A DNA stretch of 64,000 nucleotides, taken from contig CAVWQP010000005.1 in assembly GCA_963757125.1 (NCBI GenBank), positions 186,001 through 250,000 of the forward strand. The letters are read 5' to 3'. The notes under the pieces were generated by a model. That model was not told the origin of the DNA, ran no database searches, and worked only from the letters and a program-made list of their open reading frames with translations. The position numbers were made by a program, and so were the translations under genes. Below are positions 1-7,926 of this stretch, one piece after another; the stretch's first letter is position 1, and the number at the start of each line of letters is the position of its first letter. Origin of the DNA: CAVVSD01 sp963757125. Its GTDB lineage: Bacteria > Actinomycetota > Thermoleophilia > Solirubrobacterales > Solirubrobacteraceae.

Positions 1-1283
1 AGCGCACGGCGGTGAGCGTGCACGGGGCGATAGGGGAGGGAGCGCTCTTGGTCGAGCTCGCGGTGCGACGCTCGCAGCCAGCCGAGCGCCATCGGCATCG
101 GGCCGCCCTGGGGCCCGACCGCGGGGATCGCCGCGCCGTCCGCGCCGACGTGCTGCAGCCGCGCGAACACGTCGAGGTCGTCGGTCTCCGCCGTCACCCA
201 CAGCCGCAGTGCGACCGGGCCGGTCAGCTCCAGCGGCCCCTCGCTCGGCACCGTCTCGAAGCTCGCGGGGAACGCCGTCGACCCCGGCGCAGTCGCCTCC
301 CACGACAGCGTCCCGTCACCGAGATGCAGCTCGCGCCACCGGGTCGCCGGCAACGGCCAGGCGTCCGCATCGCGCCACGTCGACGTGCGCCCCTGACGGA
401 CGGCCAGCCGCACCGGCGCGACGCCGTCCATCCGGTCCTCCTGCCCCTTGAGGAAGCGGTCGAGGAACCGCAGCTGCAGGTCCTTGCCCCAGTCGGAGTA
501 GAACGGATCGACGTGGGTGCCCGTGTGGACCACGAGCCACTTGTGCTCGGACGCCGCGCCGAGCCAGCCCTCGATGTTCCCCCGGAGATGCAGGTGCAGG
601 GCGCCCCAGTTCCCGGCGGACAGCAGCGGGGCCGCGACCCGGCTCAGATCGGTGGTGCGCGCCTCGTGGTAGGCGTCGAGCAGCGGGTGCTGCGGAAGCT
701 CCTCGCGCCAGTCGGCACCGGCGGCGCCGTTGCGCTGCGGCTCGACCTGCAGCCCCCACCAGAGCTCGATGAAGCCGCGCGTGTACAAGCCACCCTGACG
801 CGCCGCCTCGCGGTAGAAGTCCGTCAGCCCCTCCCACGCGATCACCGCGGCGAGATGCGGCGGCTGCAGCGCGGCGACGCGCCAGGCCATCATCGCGTAC
901 CAGGAGATGCCGCTCGCCGCGACCTTCCCCGTCGACCACGGCTGCGCGGCCGACCATTCGATGACGTCGTAGAAGTCCTCGGCGTCCCTCGGGCCGAAGA
1001 GGTCGAGGTCGCCGGGCGACTTGCCGGTGCCGCGGGTGTCCGCGCGCACCAGCGCGTAGCCACGCGGGACCCACCAGTCGGGATTCGGCGTCTCCCACAC
1101 CATGTGCTCGCCCTGCTCGACGAGCTCGTAGAGCGGGAAGCGCTCGGGCCAGTGGAGGTCCTTGCCGTAGGGGCTGATACCTGCGATGACCGGGACAGGC
1201 TCGTCGCCGTCGGGGCGGAACACGTCCACGACGATCGGCGTGCCGTCGCGCGTCGCGACCGCGATGTCGCGCTCGATCCGCAC
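1..1283 (-). CDS. CocE/NonD family alpha/beta hydrolase, 3' end cut by window edge
   Basis: Probable serine hydrolase of the X-Pro dipeptidyl-peptidase/cocaine esterase family, acting on esters or amides. The translation has the family order: an N-terminal strand region (VRIERDIAVATRDG), an oxyanion/Tyr-type segment (SPYGKD, about residue 38), the ADTRGTGKS motif (81-89) and a nucleophile elbow GISWYA with Ser127. A jelly-roll-like C-terminal domain begins around residue 310 (LRLWVTAE) and is still open at base 1, so roughly the last 100 or more residues lie outside. GTG at 1283 is chosen because it follows the upstream FAH stop by 5 bases and gives a natural N-terminus. It is probably cotranscribed with that FAH gene. 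The substrate cannot be read from the sequence; the family call is solid. Confidence 0.85.
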   Translation of the reverse strand, partial: MRIERDIAVATRDGTPIVVDVFRPDGDEPVPVIAGISPYGKDLHWPERFPLYELVEQGEHMVWETPNPDWWVPRGYALVRADTRGTGKSPGDLDLFGPRDAEDFYDVIEWSAAQPWSTGKVAASGISWYAMMAWRVAALQPPHLAAVIAWEGLTDFYREAARQGGLYTRGFIELWWGLQVEPQRNGAAGADWREELPQHPLLDAYHEARTTDLSRVAAPLLSAGNWGALHLHLRGNIEGWLGAASEHKWLVVHTGTHVDPFYSDWGKDLQLRFLDRFLKGQEDRMDGVAPVRLAVRQGRTSTWRDADAWPLPATRWRELHLGDGTLSWEATAPGSTAFPASFETVPSEGPLELTGPVALRLWVTAETDDLDVFARLQHVGADGAAIPAVGPQGGPMPMALGWLRASHRELDQERSLPYRPVHAHRRA

Positions 1284-1288
1284 CGCGG

Positions 1289-2227
1289 CTACGCGCGTGC
1301 CGGGCCGAGCCCGAGGTCGGGCAGGTCCTGACTGACGATCGTGTTCGTCAACGTCCCGATGCCCTCCACCTCGAGCGTGACCACGTCGCCGGGCTGCAGC
1401 GGCGGAGGAGTCGTCCAGCTCTGGTTGCGGCCCCACAGCTCCATCAGGCACCCGTTCCCGCACGTGCCGCACCCGATGACGTCCCCGGCCTGGATCGACG
1501 CACCGTGGGCGCTGAACGCGAGGAGCTCCTCGAAGCTCCACGCCATGCTGCTCAGCGTGTCGGGCTCGCCGAGCGGCTCGCCGTTGATGGACGCCTGCAG
1601 CGACAGATCCAGTCGGCCGCCGTCGCGGTGCGGTTCCAGCTCGTCCGGCGTGACGATCCACGGGCCGAAGGTGTTGTCGAAGTCCTTGGCCTTGTGGAAG
1701 CCGAGCGGCATCCGGAGCTCGCGGCCTGCGATGTCGCGCGCCGACCAGTCGTTGAAGATCGTGTACCCCACGATGTACGAGCCCGCGTCCGCGAGCGGGA
1801 TGTTGCGCCCCGGTCTGCCGACGATCGCGACGACCTCCAGCTCGAGGTCGAGCGCCTCGCAGTCGGGCGGCACCGCGATCTCGTCCCCCGGGCCGCTCGG
1901 CGCGCTCGGGTTGGAGAAGTAGAACGCCGGGCGCTCGGCCCACGCCTCGGGAGCCGTCGCGTCGGGCCCTCCGAACAGCATCGCCGCGCCCTCGACGTGG
2001 CGTTCGAAGACCGAGAAGTCGCGGATCGAGGTCGGAAGGATCGGTGACAGCAGACGCGCGCCGTCGATCGCGATCTCCTCGGTGGCCCGGCCGGCCATCG
2101 CATCGCGCTCGGTGGCAGAGACGGTGAGCAGGTCGAGCACGTCGATGCCCGGCAGGAGGCGTGCTGCGCCCGCCTCGACGACGGCGGTGACCGGCACGCC
2201 ATCGTGCTCGATCCGTGCGATCTTCAT
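1289..2227 (-). CDS. Fumarylacetoacetate hydrolase (FAH) family protein
   Basis: 312 residues, normal for single-domain FAH-fold enzymes, which hydrolyse or decarboxylate 2-oxo/dioxo acids such as fumarylpyruvate or 2-oxohept-3-enedioate. The metal-binding core is visible: the E-x-E pair in LDLELEVVAIVGRPGRN, then FNDWSARDIAGRE and the lysine segment GFHKAKDFDNT. The C-terminal GDVVTLEVEGIGTLTNT signature is typical. It precedes the CocE-like gene on the same strand with a 5-base gap, so the two form an operon, divergent from the TetR gene at 2308. An inverted repeat in the shared promoter region suggests TetR control. This is one of three FAH-fold genes in the window. Confidence 0.88.
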   Translation of the reverse strand: MKIARIEHDGVPVTAVVEAGAARLLPGIDVLDLLTVSATERDAMAGRATEEIAIDGARLLSPILPTSIRDFSVFERHVEGAAMLFGGPDATAPEAWAERPAFYFSNPSAPSGPGDEIAVPPDCEALDLELEVVAIVGRPGRNIPLADAGSYIVGYTIFNDWSARDIAGRELRMPLGFHKAKDFDNTFGPWIVTPDELEPHRDGGRLDLSLQASINGEPLGEPDTLSSMAWSFEELLAFSAHGASIQAGDVIGCGTCGNGCLMELWGRNQSWTTPPPLQPGDVVTLEVEGIGTLTNTIVSQDLPDLGLGPARA

Positions 2228-2258
2228 CGGTGGTCCTCTCCTCTTCGCGCGGCCCCTG

Positions 2259-2278
2259 ATCCGAATGCTAGCTCGGAT
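2259..2278. promoter_or_regulatory. Candidate TetR operator in divergent promoter
   Basis: Perfect inverted repeat ATCCGA-N8-TCGGAT in the 80-base gap between the FAH gene and the divergent TetR gene. Its size and position fit an autoregulatory TetR operator. Binding is inferred, not shown. Confidence 0.45.
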
Positions 2279-2307
2279 TCATCTTCGCCGACCTAGGATG
2301 ACCTGCG

Positions 2308-2934
2308 ATGCCGGGAGGACACACCGGGCTCCGCCCGCCCCAGCAGCGCCGGAGCCGCGAGTCGCTCGAGCGGATCCTCCGTGCGGGCGCGCGCGTCCTG
2401 GCCGACAGGGGCTACGACGGCTTCACGATCGGCGAGGTGAGCCGCAAGGCCAAGGTGTCGGTCGGCTCGGTCTACGGGCGCTTCGAGAGCAAGGACGCAC
2501 TCGTCTACGAGATCCACCGGCGCCTGCTCGAGCGGCTCACGCCGCCCGCGATCCCGGACGCCGCAGCGGACCTGCGCAGCGGCGTCGAGCGCGCGGTCCG
2601 GCGCCTGGCCGACTCGACCGACAGCGAGCGCGAGCTGCTGCGCGCGTTCATGCTCCGCGGCCCCGTCGACGCGCGGATCGCGGCGCAGGGATCGGAGGCC
2701 AGCCAGGCGGTCGGTCGTGCCTTCAAGGCCACCCTTCTCGCGCACCGCGGCGAGATCGGGCACGCGAACCCCGAGCTGGCCACCGACATCTCCTACCGCA
2801 TGGTCTACGACGTCCTGGGCCGCCACGTCATGTACGGACCCACCTTCGAATCGGACGCTGAGCGGACCTGGGGCGAGCTCGTGGACGAGCTCATCCGGGC
2901 GGTCGTCGCGTACCTCCGCTCCGCGGATCGCTGA
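2308..2934 (+). CDS. TetR/AcrR family transcriptional regulator
   Basis: 208 residues with an N-terminal TetR helix-turn-helix: RILRAGARVLADRGYDGFT then IGEVSRKAKVSVGSVYGRF (about 20-60). The C-terminal ligand domain is helical and variable. It lies back to back with the FAH/CocE operon, 80 bases apart across an inverted repeat, so it probably represses that operon and itself in response to an aromatic or ester-derived ligand. Its 3' end converges on the aldehyde dehydrogenase gene across a strong hairpin. Confidence 0.9.
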   Translation: MPGGHTGLRPPQQRRSRESLERILRAGARVLADRGYDGFTIGEVSRKAKVSVGSVYGRFESKDALVYEIHRRLLERLTPPAIPDAAADLRSGVERAVRRLADSTDSERELLRAFMLRGPVDARIAAQGSEASQAVGRAFKATLLAHRGEIGHANPELATDISYRMVYDVLGRHVMYGPTFESDAERTWGELVDELIRAVVAYLRSADR

Positions 2935-2960
2935 GCGCCGCGCTCAGCCGGGCGCGATCC
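2925..2960. terminator. Bidirectional hairpin between convergent genes
   Basis: Perfect 8-bp stem GCTGAGCG/CGCTCAGC with a 3-base loop (2930-2948), flanked by GGATCGC and GCGATCC that can extend or compete. It sits exactly between the TetR stop and the dehydrogenase stop, as a terminator for both would. No clear U tract follows, which is common in high-GC actinobacteria. Confidence 0.6.
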
Positions 2961-4311
2961 GGATCAGCTTCTTGTTGACGAACTCGTCGGCCCCGAACTT
3001 GCCGAGCTCGCGGCCGAAGCCCGAGCGCTTCACGCCGCCGAACGGCAGCTCCGCGCCTTCGGCGCCGACGGCGTTGACGAACACCATGCCGGCGTCGATC
3101 TTGTCGGCGACGCGCAGCGCCTGCTCGTCGTCGGTCGTGAACACGTAGGAGCCCAGGCCGAACGGCGTGTCGTTGGCCAGCTCGACGGCCTCGTCCTCCG
3201 AGGCGACGCGGTACACCGACGCGACGGGGCCGAACAGCTCCTCGTGGTAGGCGTCGTTGTCGGGCGTGATGCCGGTGAGGACGCCGGCCGCGAAGAAGTT
3301 GCCCTCGCGCCCGCCACCGGAGAGCTTCGCGCCCTGTGCGACCGCGCGCTGGACCTGCTCCTCCAGGCGCTCGGCGGCCAGCGCCGAGGAGAGCGGCCCC
3401 ACGGTCGTGCCCTCGGCCGTCGGGTCGGCCGGCGCCGACGCGGTGAGCGCGGCGGTGAACTTCTCCAGGAACGCGTCGTAGAGGTCGTCGACGACGATGA
3501 AGCGCTTGGCCGCGTTGCAGGCCTGCCCGGAGTTCTCCAGGCGCGCGCCGACGGCGGACTCCACGGCCGAGTCGAGGTCGTCCGTGCTCAGGAGGAGGAA
3601 GGGGTCCGATCCGCCGAGCTCGAGGACGACCTTCTTGAGGTTGCGTCCGGCGATCTCGGCGACGGCGGCGCCCGCGCGCTCGGAGCCCGTCAGCGACACC
3701 CCGCGCACGCGCGGATCGGCGATGACCTCGGCGATCTGGTCGTTCGTCGCGTAGATGTTGATGTAGGCGTCCTGCGGGAAGCCGGCCTCGTGGAACAGCT
3801 CCTCCATCGCGGCCGCCGACTCCGGGCACTGCGGCGCGTGCTTGAGGAGGATGGTGTTCCCGATCACCAGGTTCGGGCCGGCGAAGCGGGCCACCTGGTA
3901 GTAGGGGTAGTTCCACGGCATGATCCCGAGCAGGAGCCCGTAGGAGCTGCGTCGCACGACCGCCGTGCCGCCGCCCTCGGCGGGCTCGATCGCCTCGTCG
4001 GCCATCAGCGACGCCGCGTTGTCGGCGTAGTACTCGTAGATCGCCGCGCTGAACTCCACCTCGCCGACGGCCTGCTCGATCGGCTTGCCCATCTCGCGCA
4101 CGATGATCTCGCCGAGTCGCTGGGCCTGGTCGTTGTAGAGGCCGGCCAGGGTCCTCAGCAGCCCGGCGCGCTCCTCGACGGTGCTCGACCCCCACGCGCG
4201 GTGCGCCGCGTCAGCGCGCCCGATCGCGTCCGCCAGCTCGGCGTCGGTGATCGTGGGGTACGTCTGCAGGGTCTCCCCGGTCGCCGGGTTGACGACGGCG
4301 TAGTCGCTCAT
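2944..4311 (-). CDS. NAD(P)-dependent succinate-semialdehyde dehydrogenase family protein
   Basis: 455 residues, the length of compact bacterial SSADH (YneI/GabD2-like). It oxidises an aldehyde to an acid using NAD(P). Visible features: the N-terminal VNPATGETLQTYP, MPWNYPYYQVAR in the cofactor region, the glutamate segment VLELGGSDPFLLL, the catalytic cysteine in NSGQACNAAKRF, and ELPFGGVKRSGFGRELG near the C-terminus. Its ATG overlaps the stop of the methylaspartate ammonia-lyase gene that follows it on the minus strand (ATGA, 4308-4311), so translation is coupled. This partner hints at a C4/C5 semialdehyde from glutamate or mesaconate-type metabolism, but the substrate is uncertain. Confidence 0.88.
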   Translation of the reverse strand: MSDYAVVNPATGETLQTYPTITDAELADAIGRADAAHRAWGSSTVEERAGLLRTLAGLYNDQAQRLGEIIVREMGKPIEQAVGEVEFSAAIYEYYADNAASLMADEAIEPAEGGGTAVVRRSSYGLLLGIMPWNYPYYQVARFAGPNLVIGNTILLKHAPQCPESAAAMEELFHEAGFPQDAYINIYATNDQIAEVIADPRVRGVSLTGSERAGAAVAEIAGRNLKKVVLELGGSDPFLLLSTDDLDSAVESAVGARLENSGQACNAAKRFIVVDDLYDAFLEKFTAALTASAPADPTAEGTTVGPLSSALAAERLEEQVQRAVAQGAKLSGGGREGNFFAAGVLTGITPDNDAYHEELFGPVASVYRVASEDEAVELANDTPFGLGSYVFTTDDEQALRVADKIDAGMVFVNAVGAEGAELPFGGVKRSGFGRELGKFGADEFVNKKLIRIAPG

Positions 4312-5564
4312 CGATCTCCTCGCTCATCAGCGGTTGGCGCGACGATCGTATAGGCGCTCAGCGCGAGCGCCCGCGCCATCTCGTTGCGGACGATCGACAG
4401 CCCCTCGCCGACGCCCATGCCGGGCTTCGCCAGGAGCTGGTCGGCCCCGGCGCCGAGGGCCAGGTGGGCCGAGACCTGGGCCGTGCGCTCGGTCTCGCAG
4501 CACGAGCCGCCCAGGTGGGCGACGACGCCGTGGGCCTTGCAGTCGATGACCGCGTCGACGACGTGGTGCACCGACCCGAGGTCGGGGGCCTTGATCTGGA
4601 CGACGTCGGCAGCGCCCGCGCGGTTGAACGCGCGGATGTCCTCGACGGTGTTCGCCCACTCGTCGGCCACGAGCTGCACGTGCGGCGTGCGGCTCGCCAT
4701 GCGCTCGCGCAGGTCGGCCAGCGCCCGGATCTGCCCCTCCCGCGACCCCGCGTCGACGGGGTGCTCGACGCGCAGCGCGAGCGGCGCGGCCGCCTCCCCC
4801 ATCGCGGCCAGGATGTCCGCCACGCGCGCCAGGTCGTCCCCGGTCACGACGCCGAGCATCCCGTAGACGTCGAAGTGCAGGATCGGCGCGTAGTCGGGTC
4901 TCGTCCGGAGGCGCTCGACGCGCTCGCGCACCCAGCGCACGTACCCGACGAGCGCCTCGCCATCGGCTCCCACGAGCGCGCGGTCGTTGATGAGTCCGTG
5001 CGGGAGCGAGTCGACCTCCTTGAGGATCATCGTGTCGACGTTCGCCTCGCGCTCCTCGCCGGTCTGCGCGAACACCGGGACGGGCCGCGTCGGCCGCTCC
5101 AGGCCCCACTCGTCCGCGACGACGTCCGCCATCGTGCGCCCGGCGCGGTGCGCGGCCGCGTCCAGGAGCGCCTGCGACAGCCCGTAGGCAGCCGCGGCGC
5201 CGAACCCGTCGACATCCGCGGCGTCGCGGAAGGACGTCACCGGCCGGCCGGTGAGCCGCGGCGCGACCTCGCGCTCGAGCAGCGCGGCCAGCGCCGTCGC
5301 GCGCAGCCGTGGCTCCCGGCCGCCGACCCCTGCGTACTGGACGCTCACGCAGTCGCCGTGCGCGACGTGCCCGTCGCTCAGGACGAGGAGGACGCTGACC
5401 GCCTCGGCCGGGGCGCGGATCGCGTCGAAGCCCGGCGTGACGGGGACGCCTGGGTACGCCAGGCCGTCACGCAGCGCGCCGGCCTTGATCGCGGCCTGGT
5501 CGTCGGCGAAGTACGCGCCGGTCGCCGGGACGGCGAGCACGGCGTCGATCGTGAGAGCCGGCAT
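4308..5564 (-). CDS. mal: Methylaspartate ammonia-lyase
   Basis: 418 residues (known enzymes about 413) of the enolase superfamily. It catalyses reversible deamination of (2S,3S)-3-methylaspartate to mesaconate. The catalytic set is recognisable with constant offsets from the clostridial/Citrobacter enzymes: PHGLIN with His189, metal ligands Asp232 (FDVYG), Glu267 (RVEHPVD) and Asp301 (VADEWANT), and base Lys325 (VVQIKAPDLG). The C-terminal GADQLLAKPGMGVGEG is also characteristic. The ATG at 5564 gives the usual N-terminus (MPALTIDAVL). It is translationally coupled to the dehydrogenase at 2944. No glutamate mutase genes are in the window, so a full methylaspartate route cannot be claimed. 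Confidence 0.92.
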   Translation of the reverse strand: MPALTIDAVLAVPATGAYFADDQAAIKAGALRDGLAYPGVPVTPGFDAIRAPAEAVSVLLVLSDGHVAHGDCVSVQYAGVGGREPRLRATALAALLEREVAPRLTGRPVTSFRDAADVDGFGAAAAYGLSQALLDAAAHRAGRTMADVVADEWGLERPTRPVPVFAQTGEEREANVDTMILKEVDSLPHGLINDRALVGADGEALVGYVRWVRERVERLRTRPDYAPILHFDVYGMLGVVTGDDLARVADILAAMGEAAAPLALRVEHPVDAGSREGQIRALADLRERMASRTPHVQLVADEWANTVEDIRAFNRAGAADVVQIKAPDLGSVHHVVDAVIDCKAHGVVAHLGGSCCETERTAQVSAHLALGAGADQLLAKPGMGVGEGLSIVRNEMARALALSAYTIVAPTADERGDR

Positions 5565-5575
5565 CCCGGCAGTGT

Positions 5576-7198
5576 CTACCGCACGGCGAAGCCGGCGCGG
5601 CGCGTCGAGCCGCCGGGCGTCGACACCGTCAGCGTGTACCGGCCCGCCGCCAGCCGCCTGCCGCCCTGGCGGCGGCTCAGATCGAAGCCCCGCGCGGTGC
5701 CGGAGAGGTGCACCCGGAAGGTGCACGAGCGGGCGCCGGCGCAGCGGATCACCGCCGTGACGGGCGTGTCGGCGCTGAGCGCGTAGGCGACCTTCGCCGG
5801 CCGCCGCGACGTGACGGTTCCCAGGACGCGCAGCGACCGCACGGTCGCGGCCGCGGCCGCGGCCGCGGGCGTGCGGCCCGGCGGTACGGGGGGCGTCGGG
5901 TCCGGCGTGGCAGCGGGCGACGGCGCAGGGGCCTGGGCGGCCGGCAGCGCGGCGAGCGCGTCTGCTGCGTTCAGCCGCCCGCCCGTGACGGACAGCCCGG
6001 CGAACGGCGCCTTCGGGTCGACCGAGGACAGCAGCGCGACGCGCTCCTGCACGGCCGTCGCGGTCGGCGCCTTCGCGGCCAGCAGCGCCGCGGCACCGCT
6101 GACGTGCGGCGCGGCCATCGACGTGCCGCTCGCCCAGGAGAAGTTGCCGTTCAGCCCGGTCGACAGCACGTTCGCGCCGGGGGCGAAGAGGTCGACCGCG
6201 GTCGCGCTCACGTTCGAGAAGTCCGCGGGCTCGTCCGCGTTGGTGCTCGCCCCGACGCACACGACGTTCGCCGCCGTCGAGTTGCACGGCATGTACTGGG
6301 CCGCGTCCGCGCTGTCGTTGCCCGCCGACACGACGAAGAGCGTGTTCGGGTACGCGTTCATCACGTCGGTGACGAGCTGCGACGTTCCCAGGCCGCCGAG
6401 CGACGCGTTCACGACGTCGACCCCGAGCGAGCCCGCGTACGCGAACGCCAGGGCAATGGTCGTCGACGACGCGGTGGAGTTCGGAGCGCCGAAGATCTTG
6501 ACCGGCAGCAGCTTCGCTTCCGGCGCGACGCCGGCAACGCCGGTGCCGTTGTCGGTCTCCGCTGCGATCGTGCCCGCCACGTGCGTCCCGTGGAAGTTGC
6601 CCTGCGTCTCGATGGTGTTGTCGTTGCCGACGAAGTCCCAGCCGCGCCAGTCGTCGACGTGGCCGTTGTGATCGTCGTCGATCCCGTTGGACTCCCGCCC
6701 CCCTCCGGTCTCGCCGGGGTTGCTCCAGATCTGGCCGTCGAGGTCGGGGTGCGCGACCTCGATCCCGGCGTCCACGACCGCGACGGTCGCCCCGGCGCCG
6801 CGCGTGATCGCCCACGCCTCCGGCGCGTCGATGTCGGCGTCCGGCGTGCCCGGCGTGGAGATCGTCTGCCCGGTGTTCTGCAACCCCCACTGGCTGCTGA
6901 ACAGCGGGTCGACCGTGGCCGGGAAGACGGCGATGTCCGGCTCGGCGTAGACGACGTCGGCGTCCGCCTCGAGCGCGGCGATCGCACCCTCGGCGTCGCC
7001 GTCCTTCGCGACGACCACCTCGGTGTCGCGGAGCGGCAGGATCGACTCGAGCCGCACGCCCGCGTCCGCGCGGAGGTCCGCGCGCTCGGCGCGGTCGAGC
7101 CCGGGGACGCGCTTGACCACGATCGTGTCGTCCGCCGCCGCGACGGCGGGGAAGGCGAGCGCGGCGACGAGGGTGCCGATCGCGAGCGGGAGACGCAC
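5576..7198 (-). CDS. Secreted S8 family serine peptidase (subtilase)
   Basis: 540 residues. A Sec signal peptide (residues 1-22, ending AVAAA) and a short I9-like propeptide (about 25-90) precede the subtilisin domain. The catalytic triad is intact: Asp143 (VAVVDAGIEVAHPD), His203 (HGTHVAGT) and Ser360 (GTSMAAPHVSG), with oxyanion Asn294 (SAGND). A Pro/Ala-rich linker (about 424-455) leads to a C-terminal beta-type domain to residue 540, probably a substrate- or wall-binding extension. The gene ends 11 bases before the ammonia-lyase start. It looks like an extracellular protease for nutrient scavenging and shows no functional link to its neighbours. Confidence 0.93.
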   Translation of the reverse strand: MRLPLAIGTLVAALAFPAVAAADDTIVVKRVPGLDRAERADLRADAGVRLESILPLRDTEVVVAKDGDAEGAIAALEADADVVYAEPDIAVFPATVDPLFSSQWGLQNTGQTISTPGTPDADIDAPEAWAITRGAGATVAVVDAGIEVAHPDLDGQIWSNPGETGGGRESNGIDDDHNGHVDDWRGWDFVGNDNTIETQGNFHGTHVAGTIAAETDNGTGVAGVAPEAKLLPVKIFGAPNSTASSTTIALAFAYAGSLGVDVVNASLGGLGTSQLVTDVMNAYPNTLFVVSAGNDSADAAQYMPCNSTAANVVCVGASTNADEPADFSNVSATAVDLFAPGANVLSTGLNGNFSWASGTSMAAPHVSGAAALLAAKAPTATAVQERVALLSSVDPKAPFAGLSVTGGRLNAADALAALPAAQAPAPSPAATPDPTPPVPPGRTPAAAAAAATVRSLRVLGTVTSRRPAKVAYALSADTPVTAVIRCAGARSCTFRVHLSGTARGFDLSRRQGGRRLAAGRYTLTVSTPGGSTRRAGFAVR

Positions 7199-7270
7199 AC
7201 ACCGGTGATCGTCCGTCCGCGCCGGCCCGGGAGGGGATCGGCCCCGCGCTGGCCGAACGTCCTGCGCCCG

Positions 7271-7393
7271 CTACGCCTCGGGCGCGAGGCTCTTGACGTG
7301 GTCGATCGCCATGTCCAGCTCGCCCTTGTCGGCGAAGTGGTGGTAGAGCTGCGACTTGCTCGTGTCGCTGGCGACCTCTGGTCCCGCCCGGAC
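7271..7393 (-). pseudogene. TetR helix-turn-helix fragment
   Basis: About 40 codons reading TSKSQLYHHFADKGELDMA followed by IDHVKSLAPEA and a stop. This is the recognition helix and following helix of a TetR regulator, but no upstream HTH half and no ligand-binding domain follow. It begins where the ogt stop codon lies and ends early, so it is a gene remnant. The motif is too specific for chance translation. Nothing indicates expression. Confidence 0.6.
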
Positions 7394-7400
7394 CACCGAG

Positions 7401-7901
7401 CTAGGCGAACAGGGCCTGTTGCAGGAAGCCCGGCGCCCGTTCGATCTCGAGCATCCGTCGCTTCGTGGCGACGCCGCCGGGCGCCGAGAAGCCCGTGAGC
7501 GCGCCGTCGGACGCCAGGACCCGGTGGCACGGCACGACGATCGGCCACGGGTTGTTGCCGAGCGCGGTGCCGACGGCGCGCGCCGCACCCGGCGCGCCGA
7601 TCTGCCGCGCCAGCTCCCCGTAGGAGGTGATGCAACCCGGGCCCACCGCGCGCGTCGCCTCGAGGACGCGCCGGTGGAACGGGTCGACCCCGCCCCAGTC
7701 CAGGACCACGTCCTGGAGATCGCGGTGCTCGCCCGCCAGGAGCGCGGTGATGCCCTCGACCGCGGCGACGACCACCTCCGGGACGGCGCCGGCGACCGCG
7801 TCGTCGCCGAGCCCACCGGAGCGCGGCATGACGATGCTCGTCACACCGGCCTCCGACCAGCGGATGCCGCAGGTTCCGAGGTCGGTCGGAAAGGTCAGCA
7901 C
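7401..7901 (-). CDS. ogt: Methylated-DNA--protein-cysteine methyltransferase
   Basis: 166 residues. It repairs O6-alkylguanine by irreversible alkyl transfer to an active-site cysteine. The PCHRV motif with Cys125 (VVPCHRVLA) is preceded by the helix-turn-helix region ITSYGELARQIGAPGAARAVG, and Asn116/Asn117 of ALGNNPWP are conserved. The N-terminal domain is short, typical of Ogt/MGMT. GTG at 7901 is the first start that yields the domain; no better ATG exists. It is followed by a TetR fragment and preceded by the core-MetE-like gene 25 bases away. Confidence 0.92.
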   Translation of the reverse strand: MLTFPTDLGTCGIRWSEAGVTSIVMPRSGGLGDDAVAGAVPEVVVAAVEGITALLAGEHRDLQDVVLDWGGVDPFHRRVLEATRAVGPGCITSYGELARQIGAPGAARAVGTALGNNPWPIVVPCHRVLASDGALTGFSAPGGVATKRRMLEIERAPGFLQQALFA

Positions 7902-7926
7902 ACGAGAAGCGTAGATCGCGTAGCGG

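Noticed and set aside
12..1331. Long plus-strand ORF of 439 codons opposite the CocE-like gene
   Set aside because: Arg/Pro/Gly-rich translation without any domain; the minus strand reads a clear hydrolase. Shadows like this recur throughout the GC-rich window.
4464..5786. Plus-strand ORF of 440 codons across the ammonia-lyase gene
   Set aside because: Antisense shadow; the other strand encodes an enzyme with all catalytic residues.
5848..5872. Repeat of gccgcg units
   Set aside because: Encodes an alanine run in the subtilase linker; low-complexity coding, not a separate repeat element.
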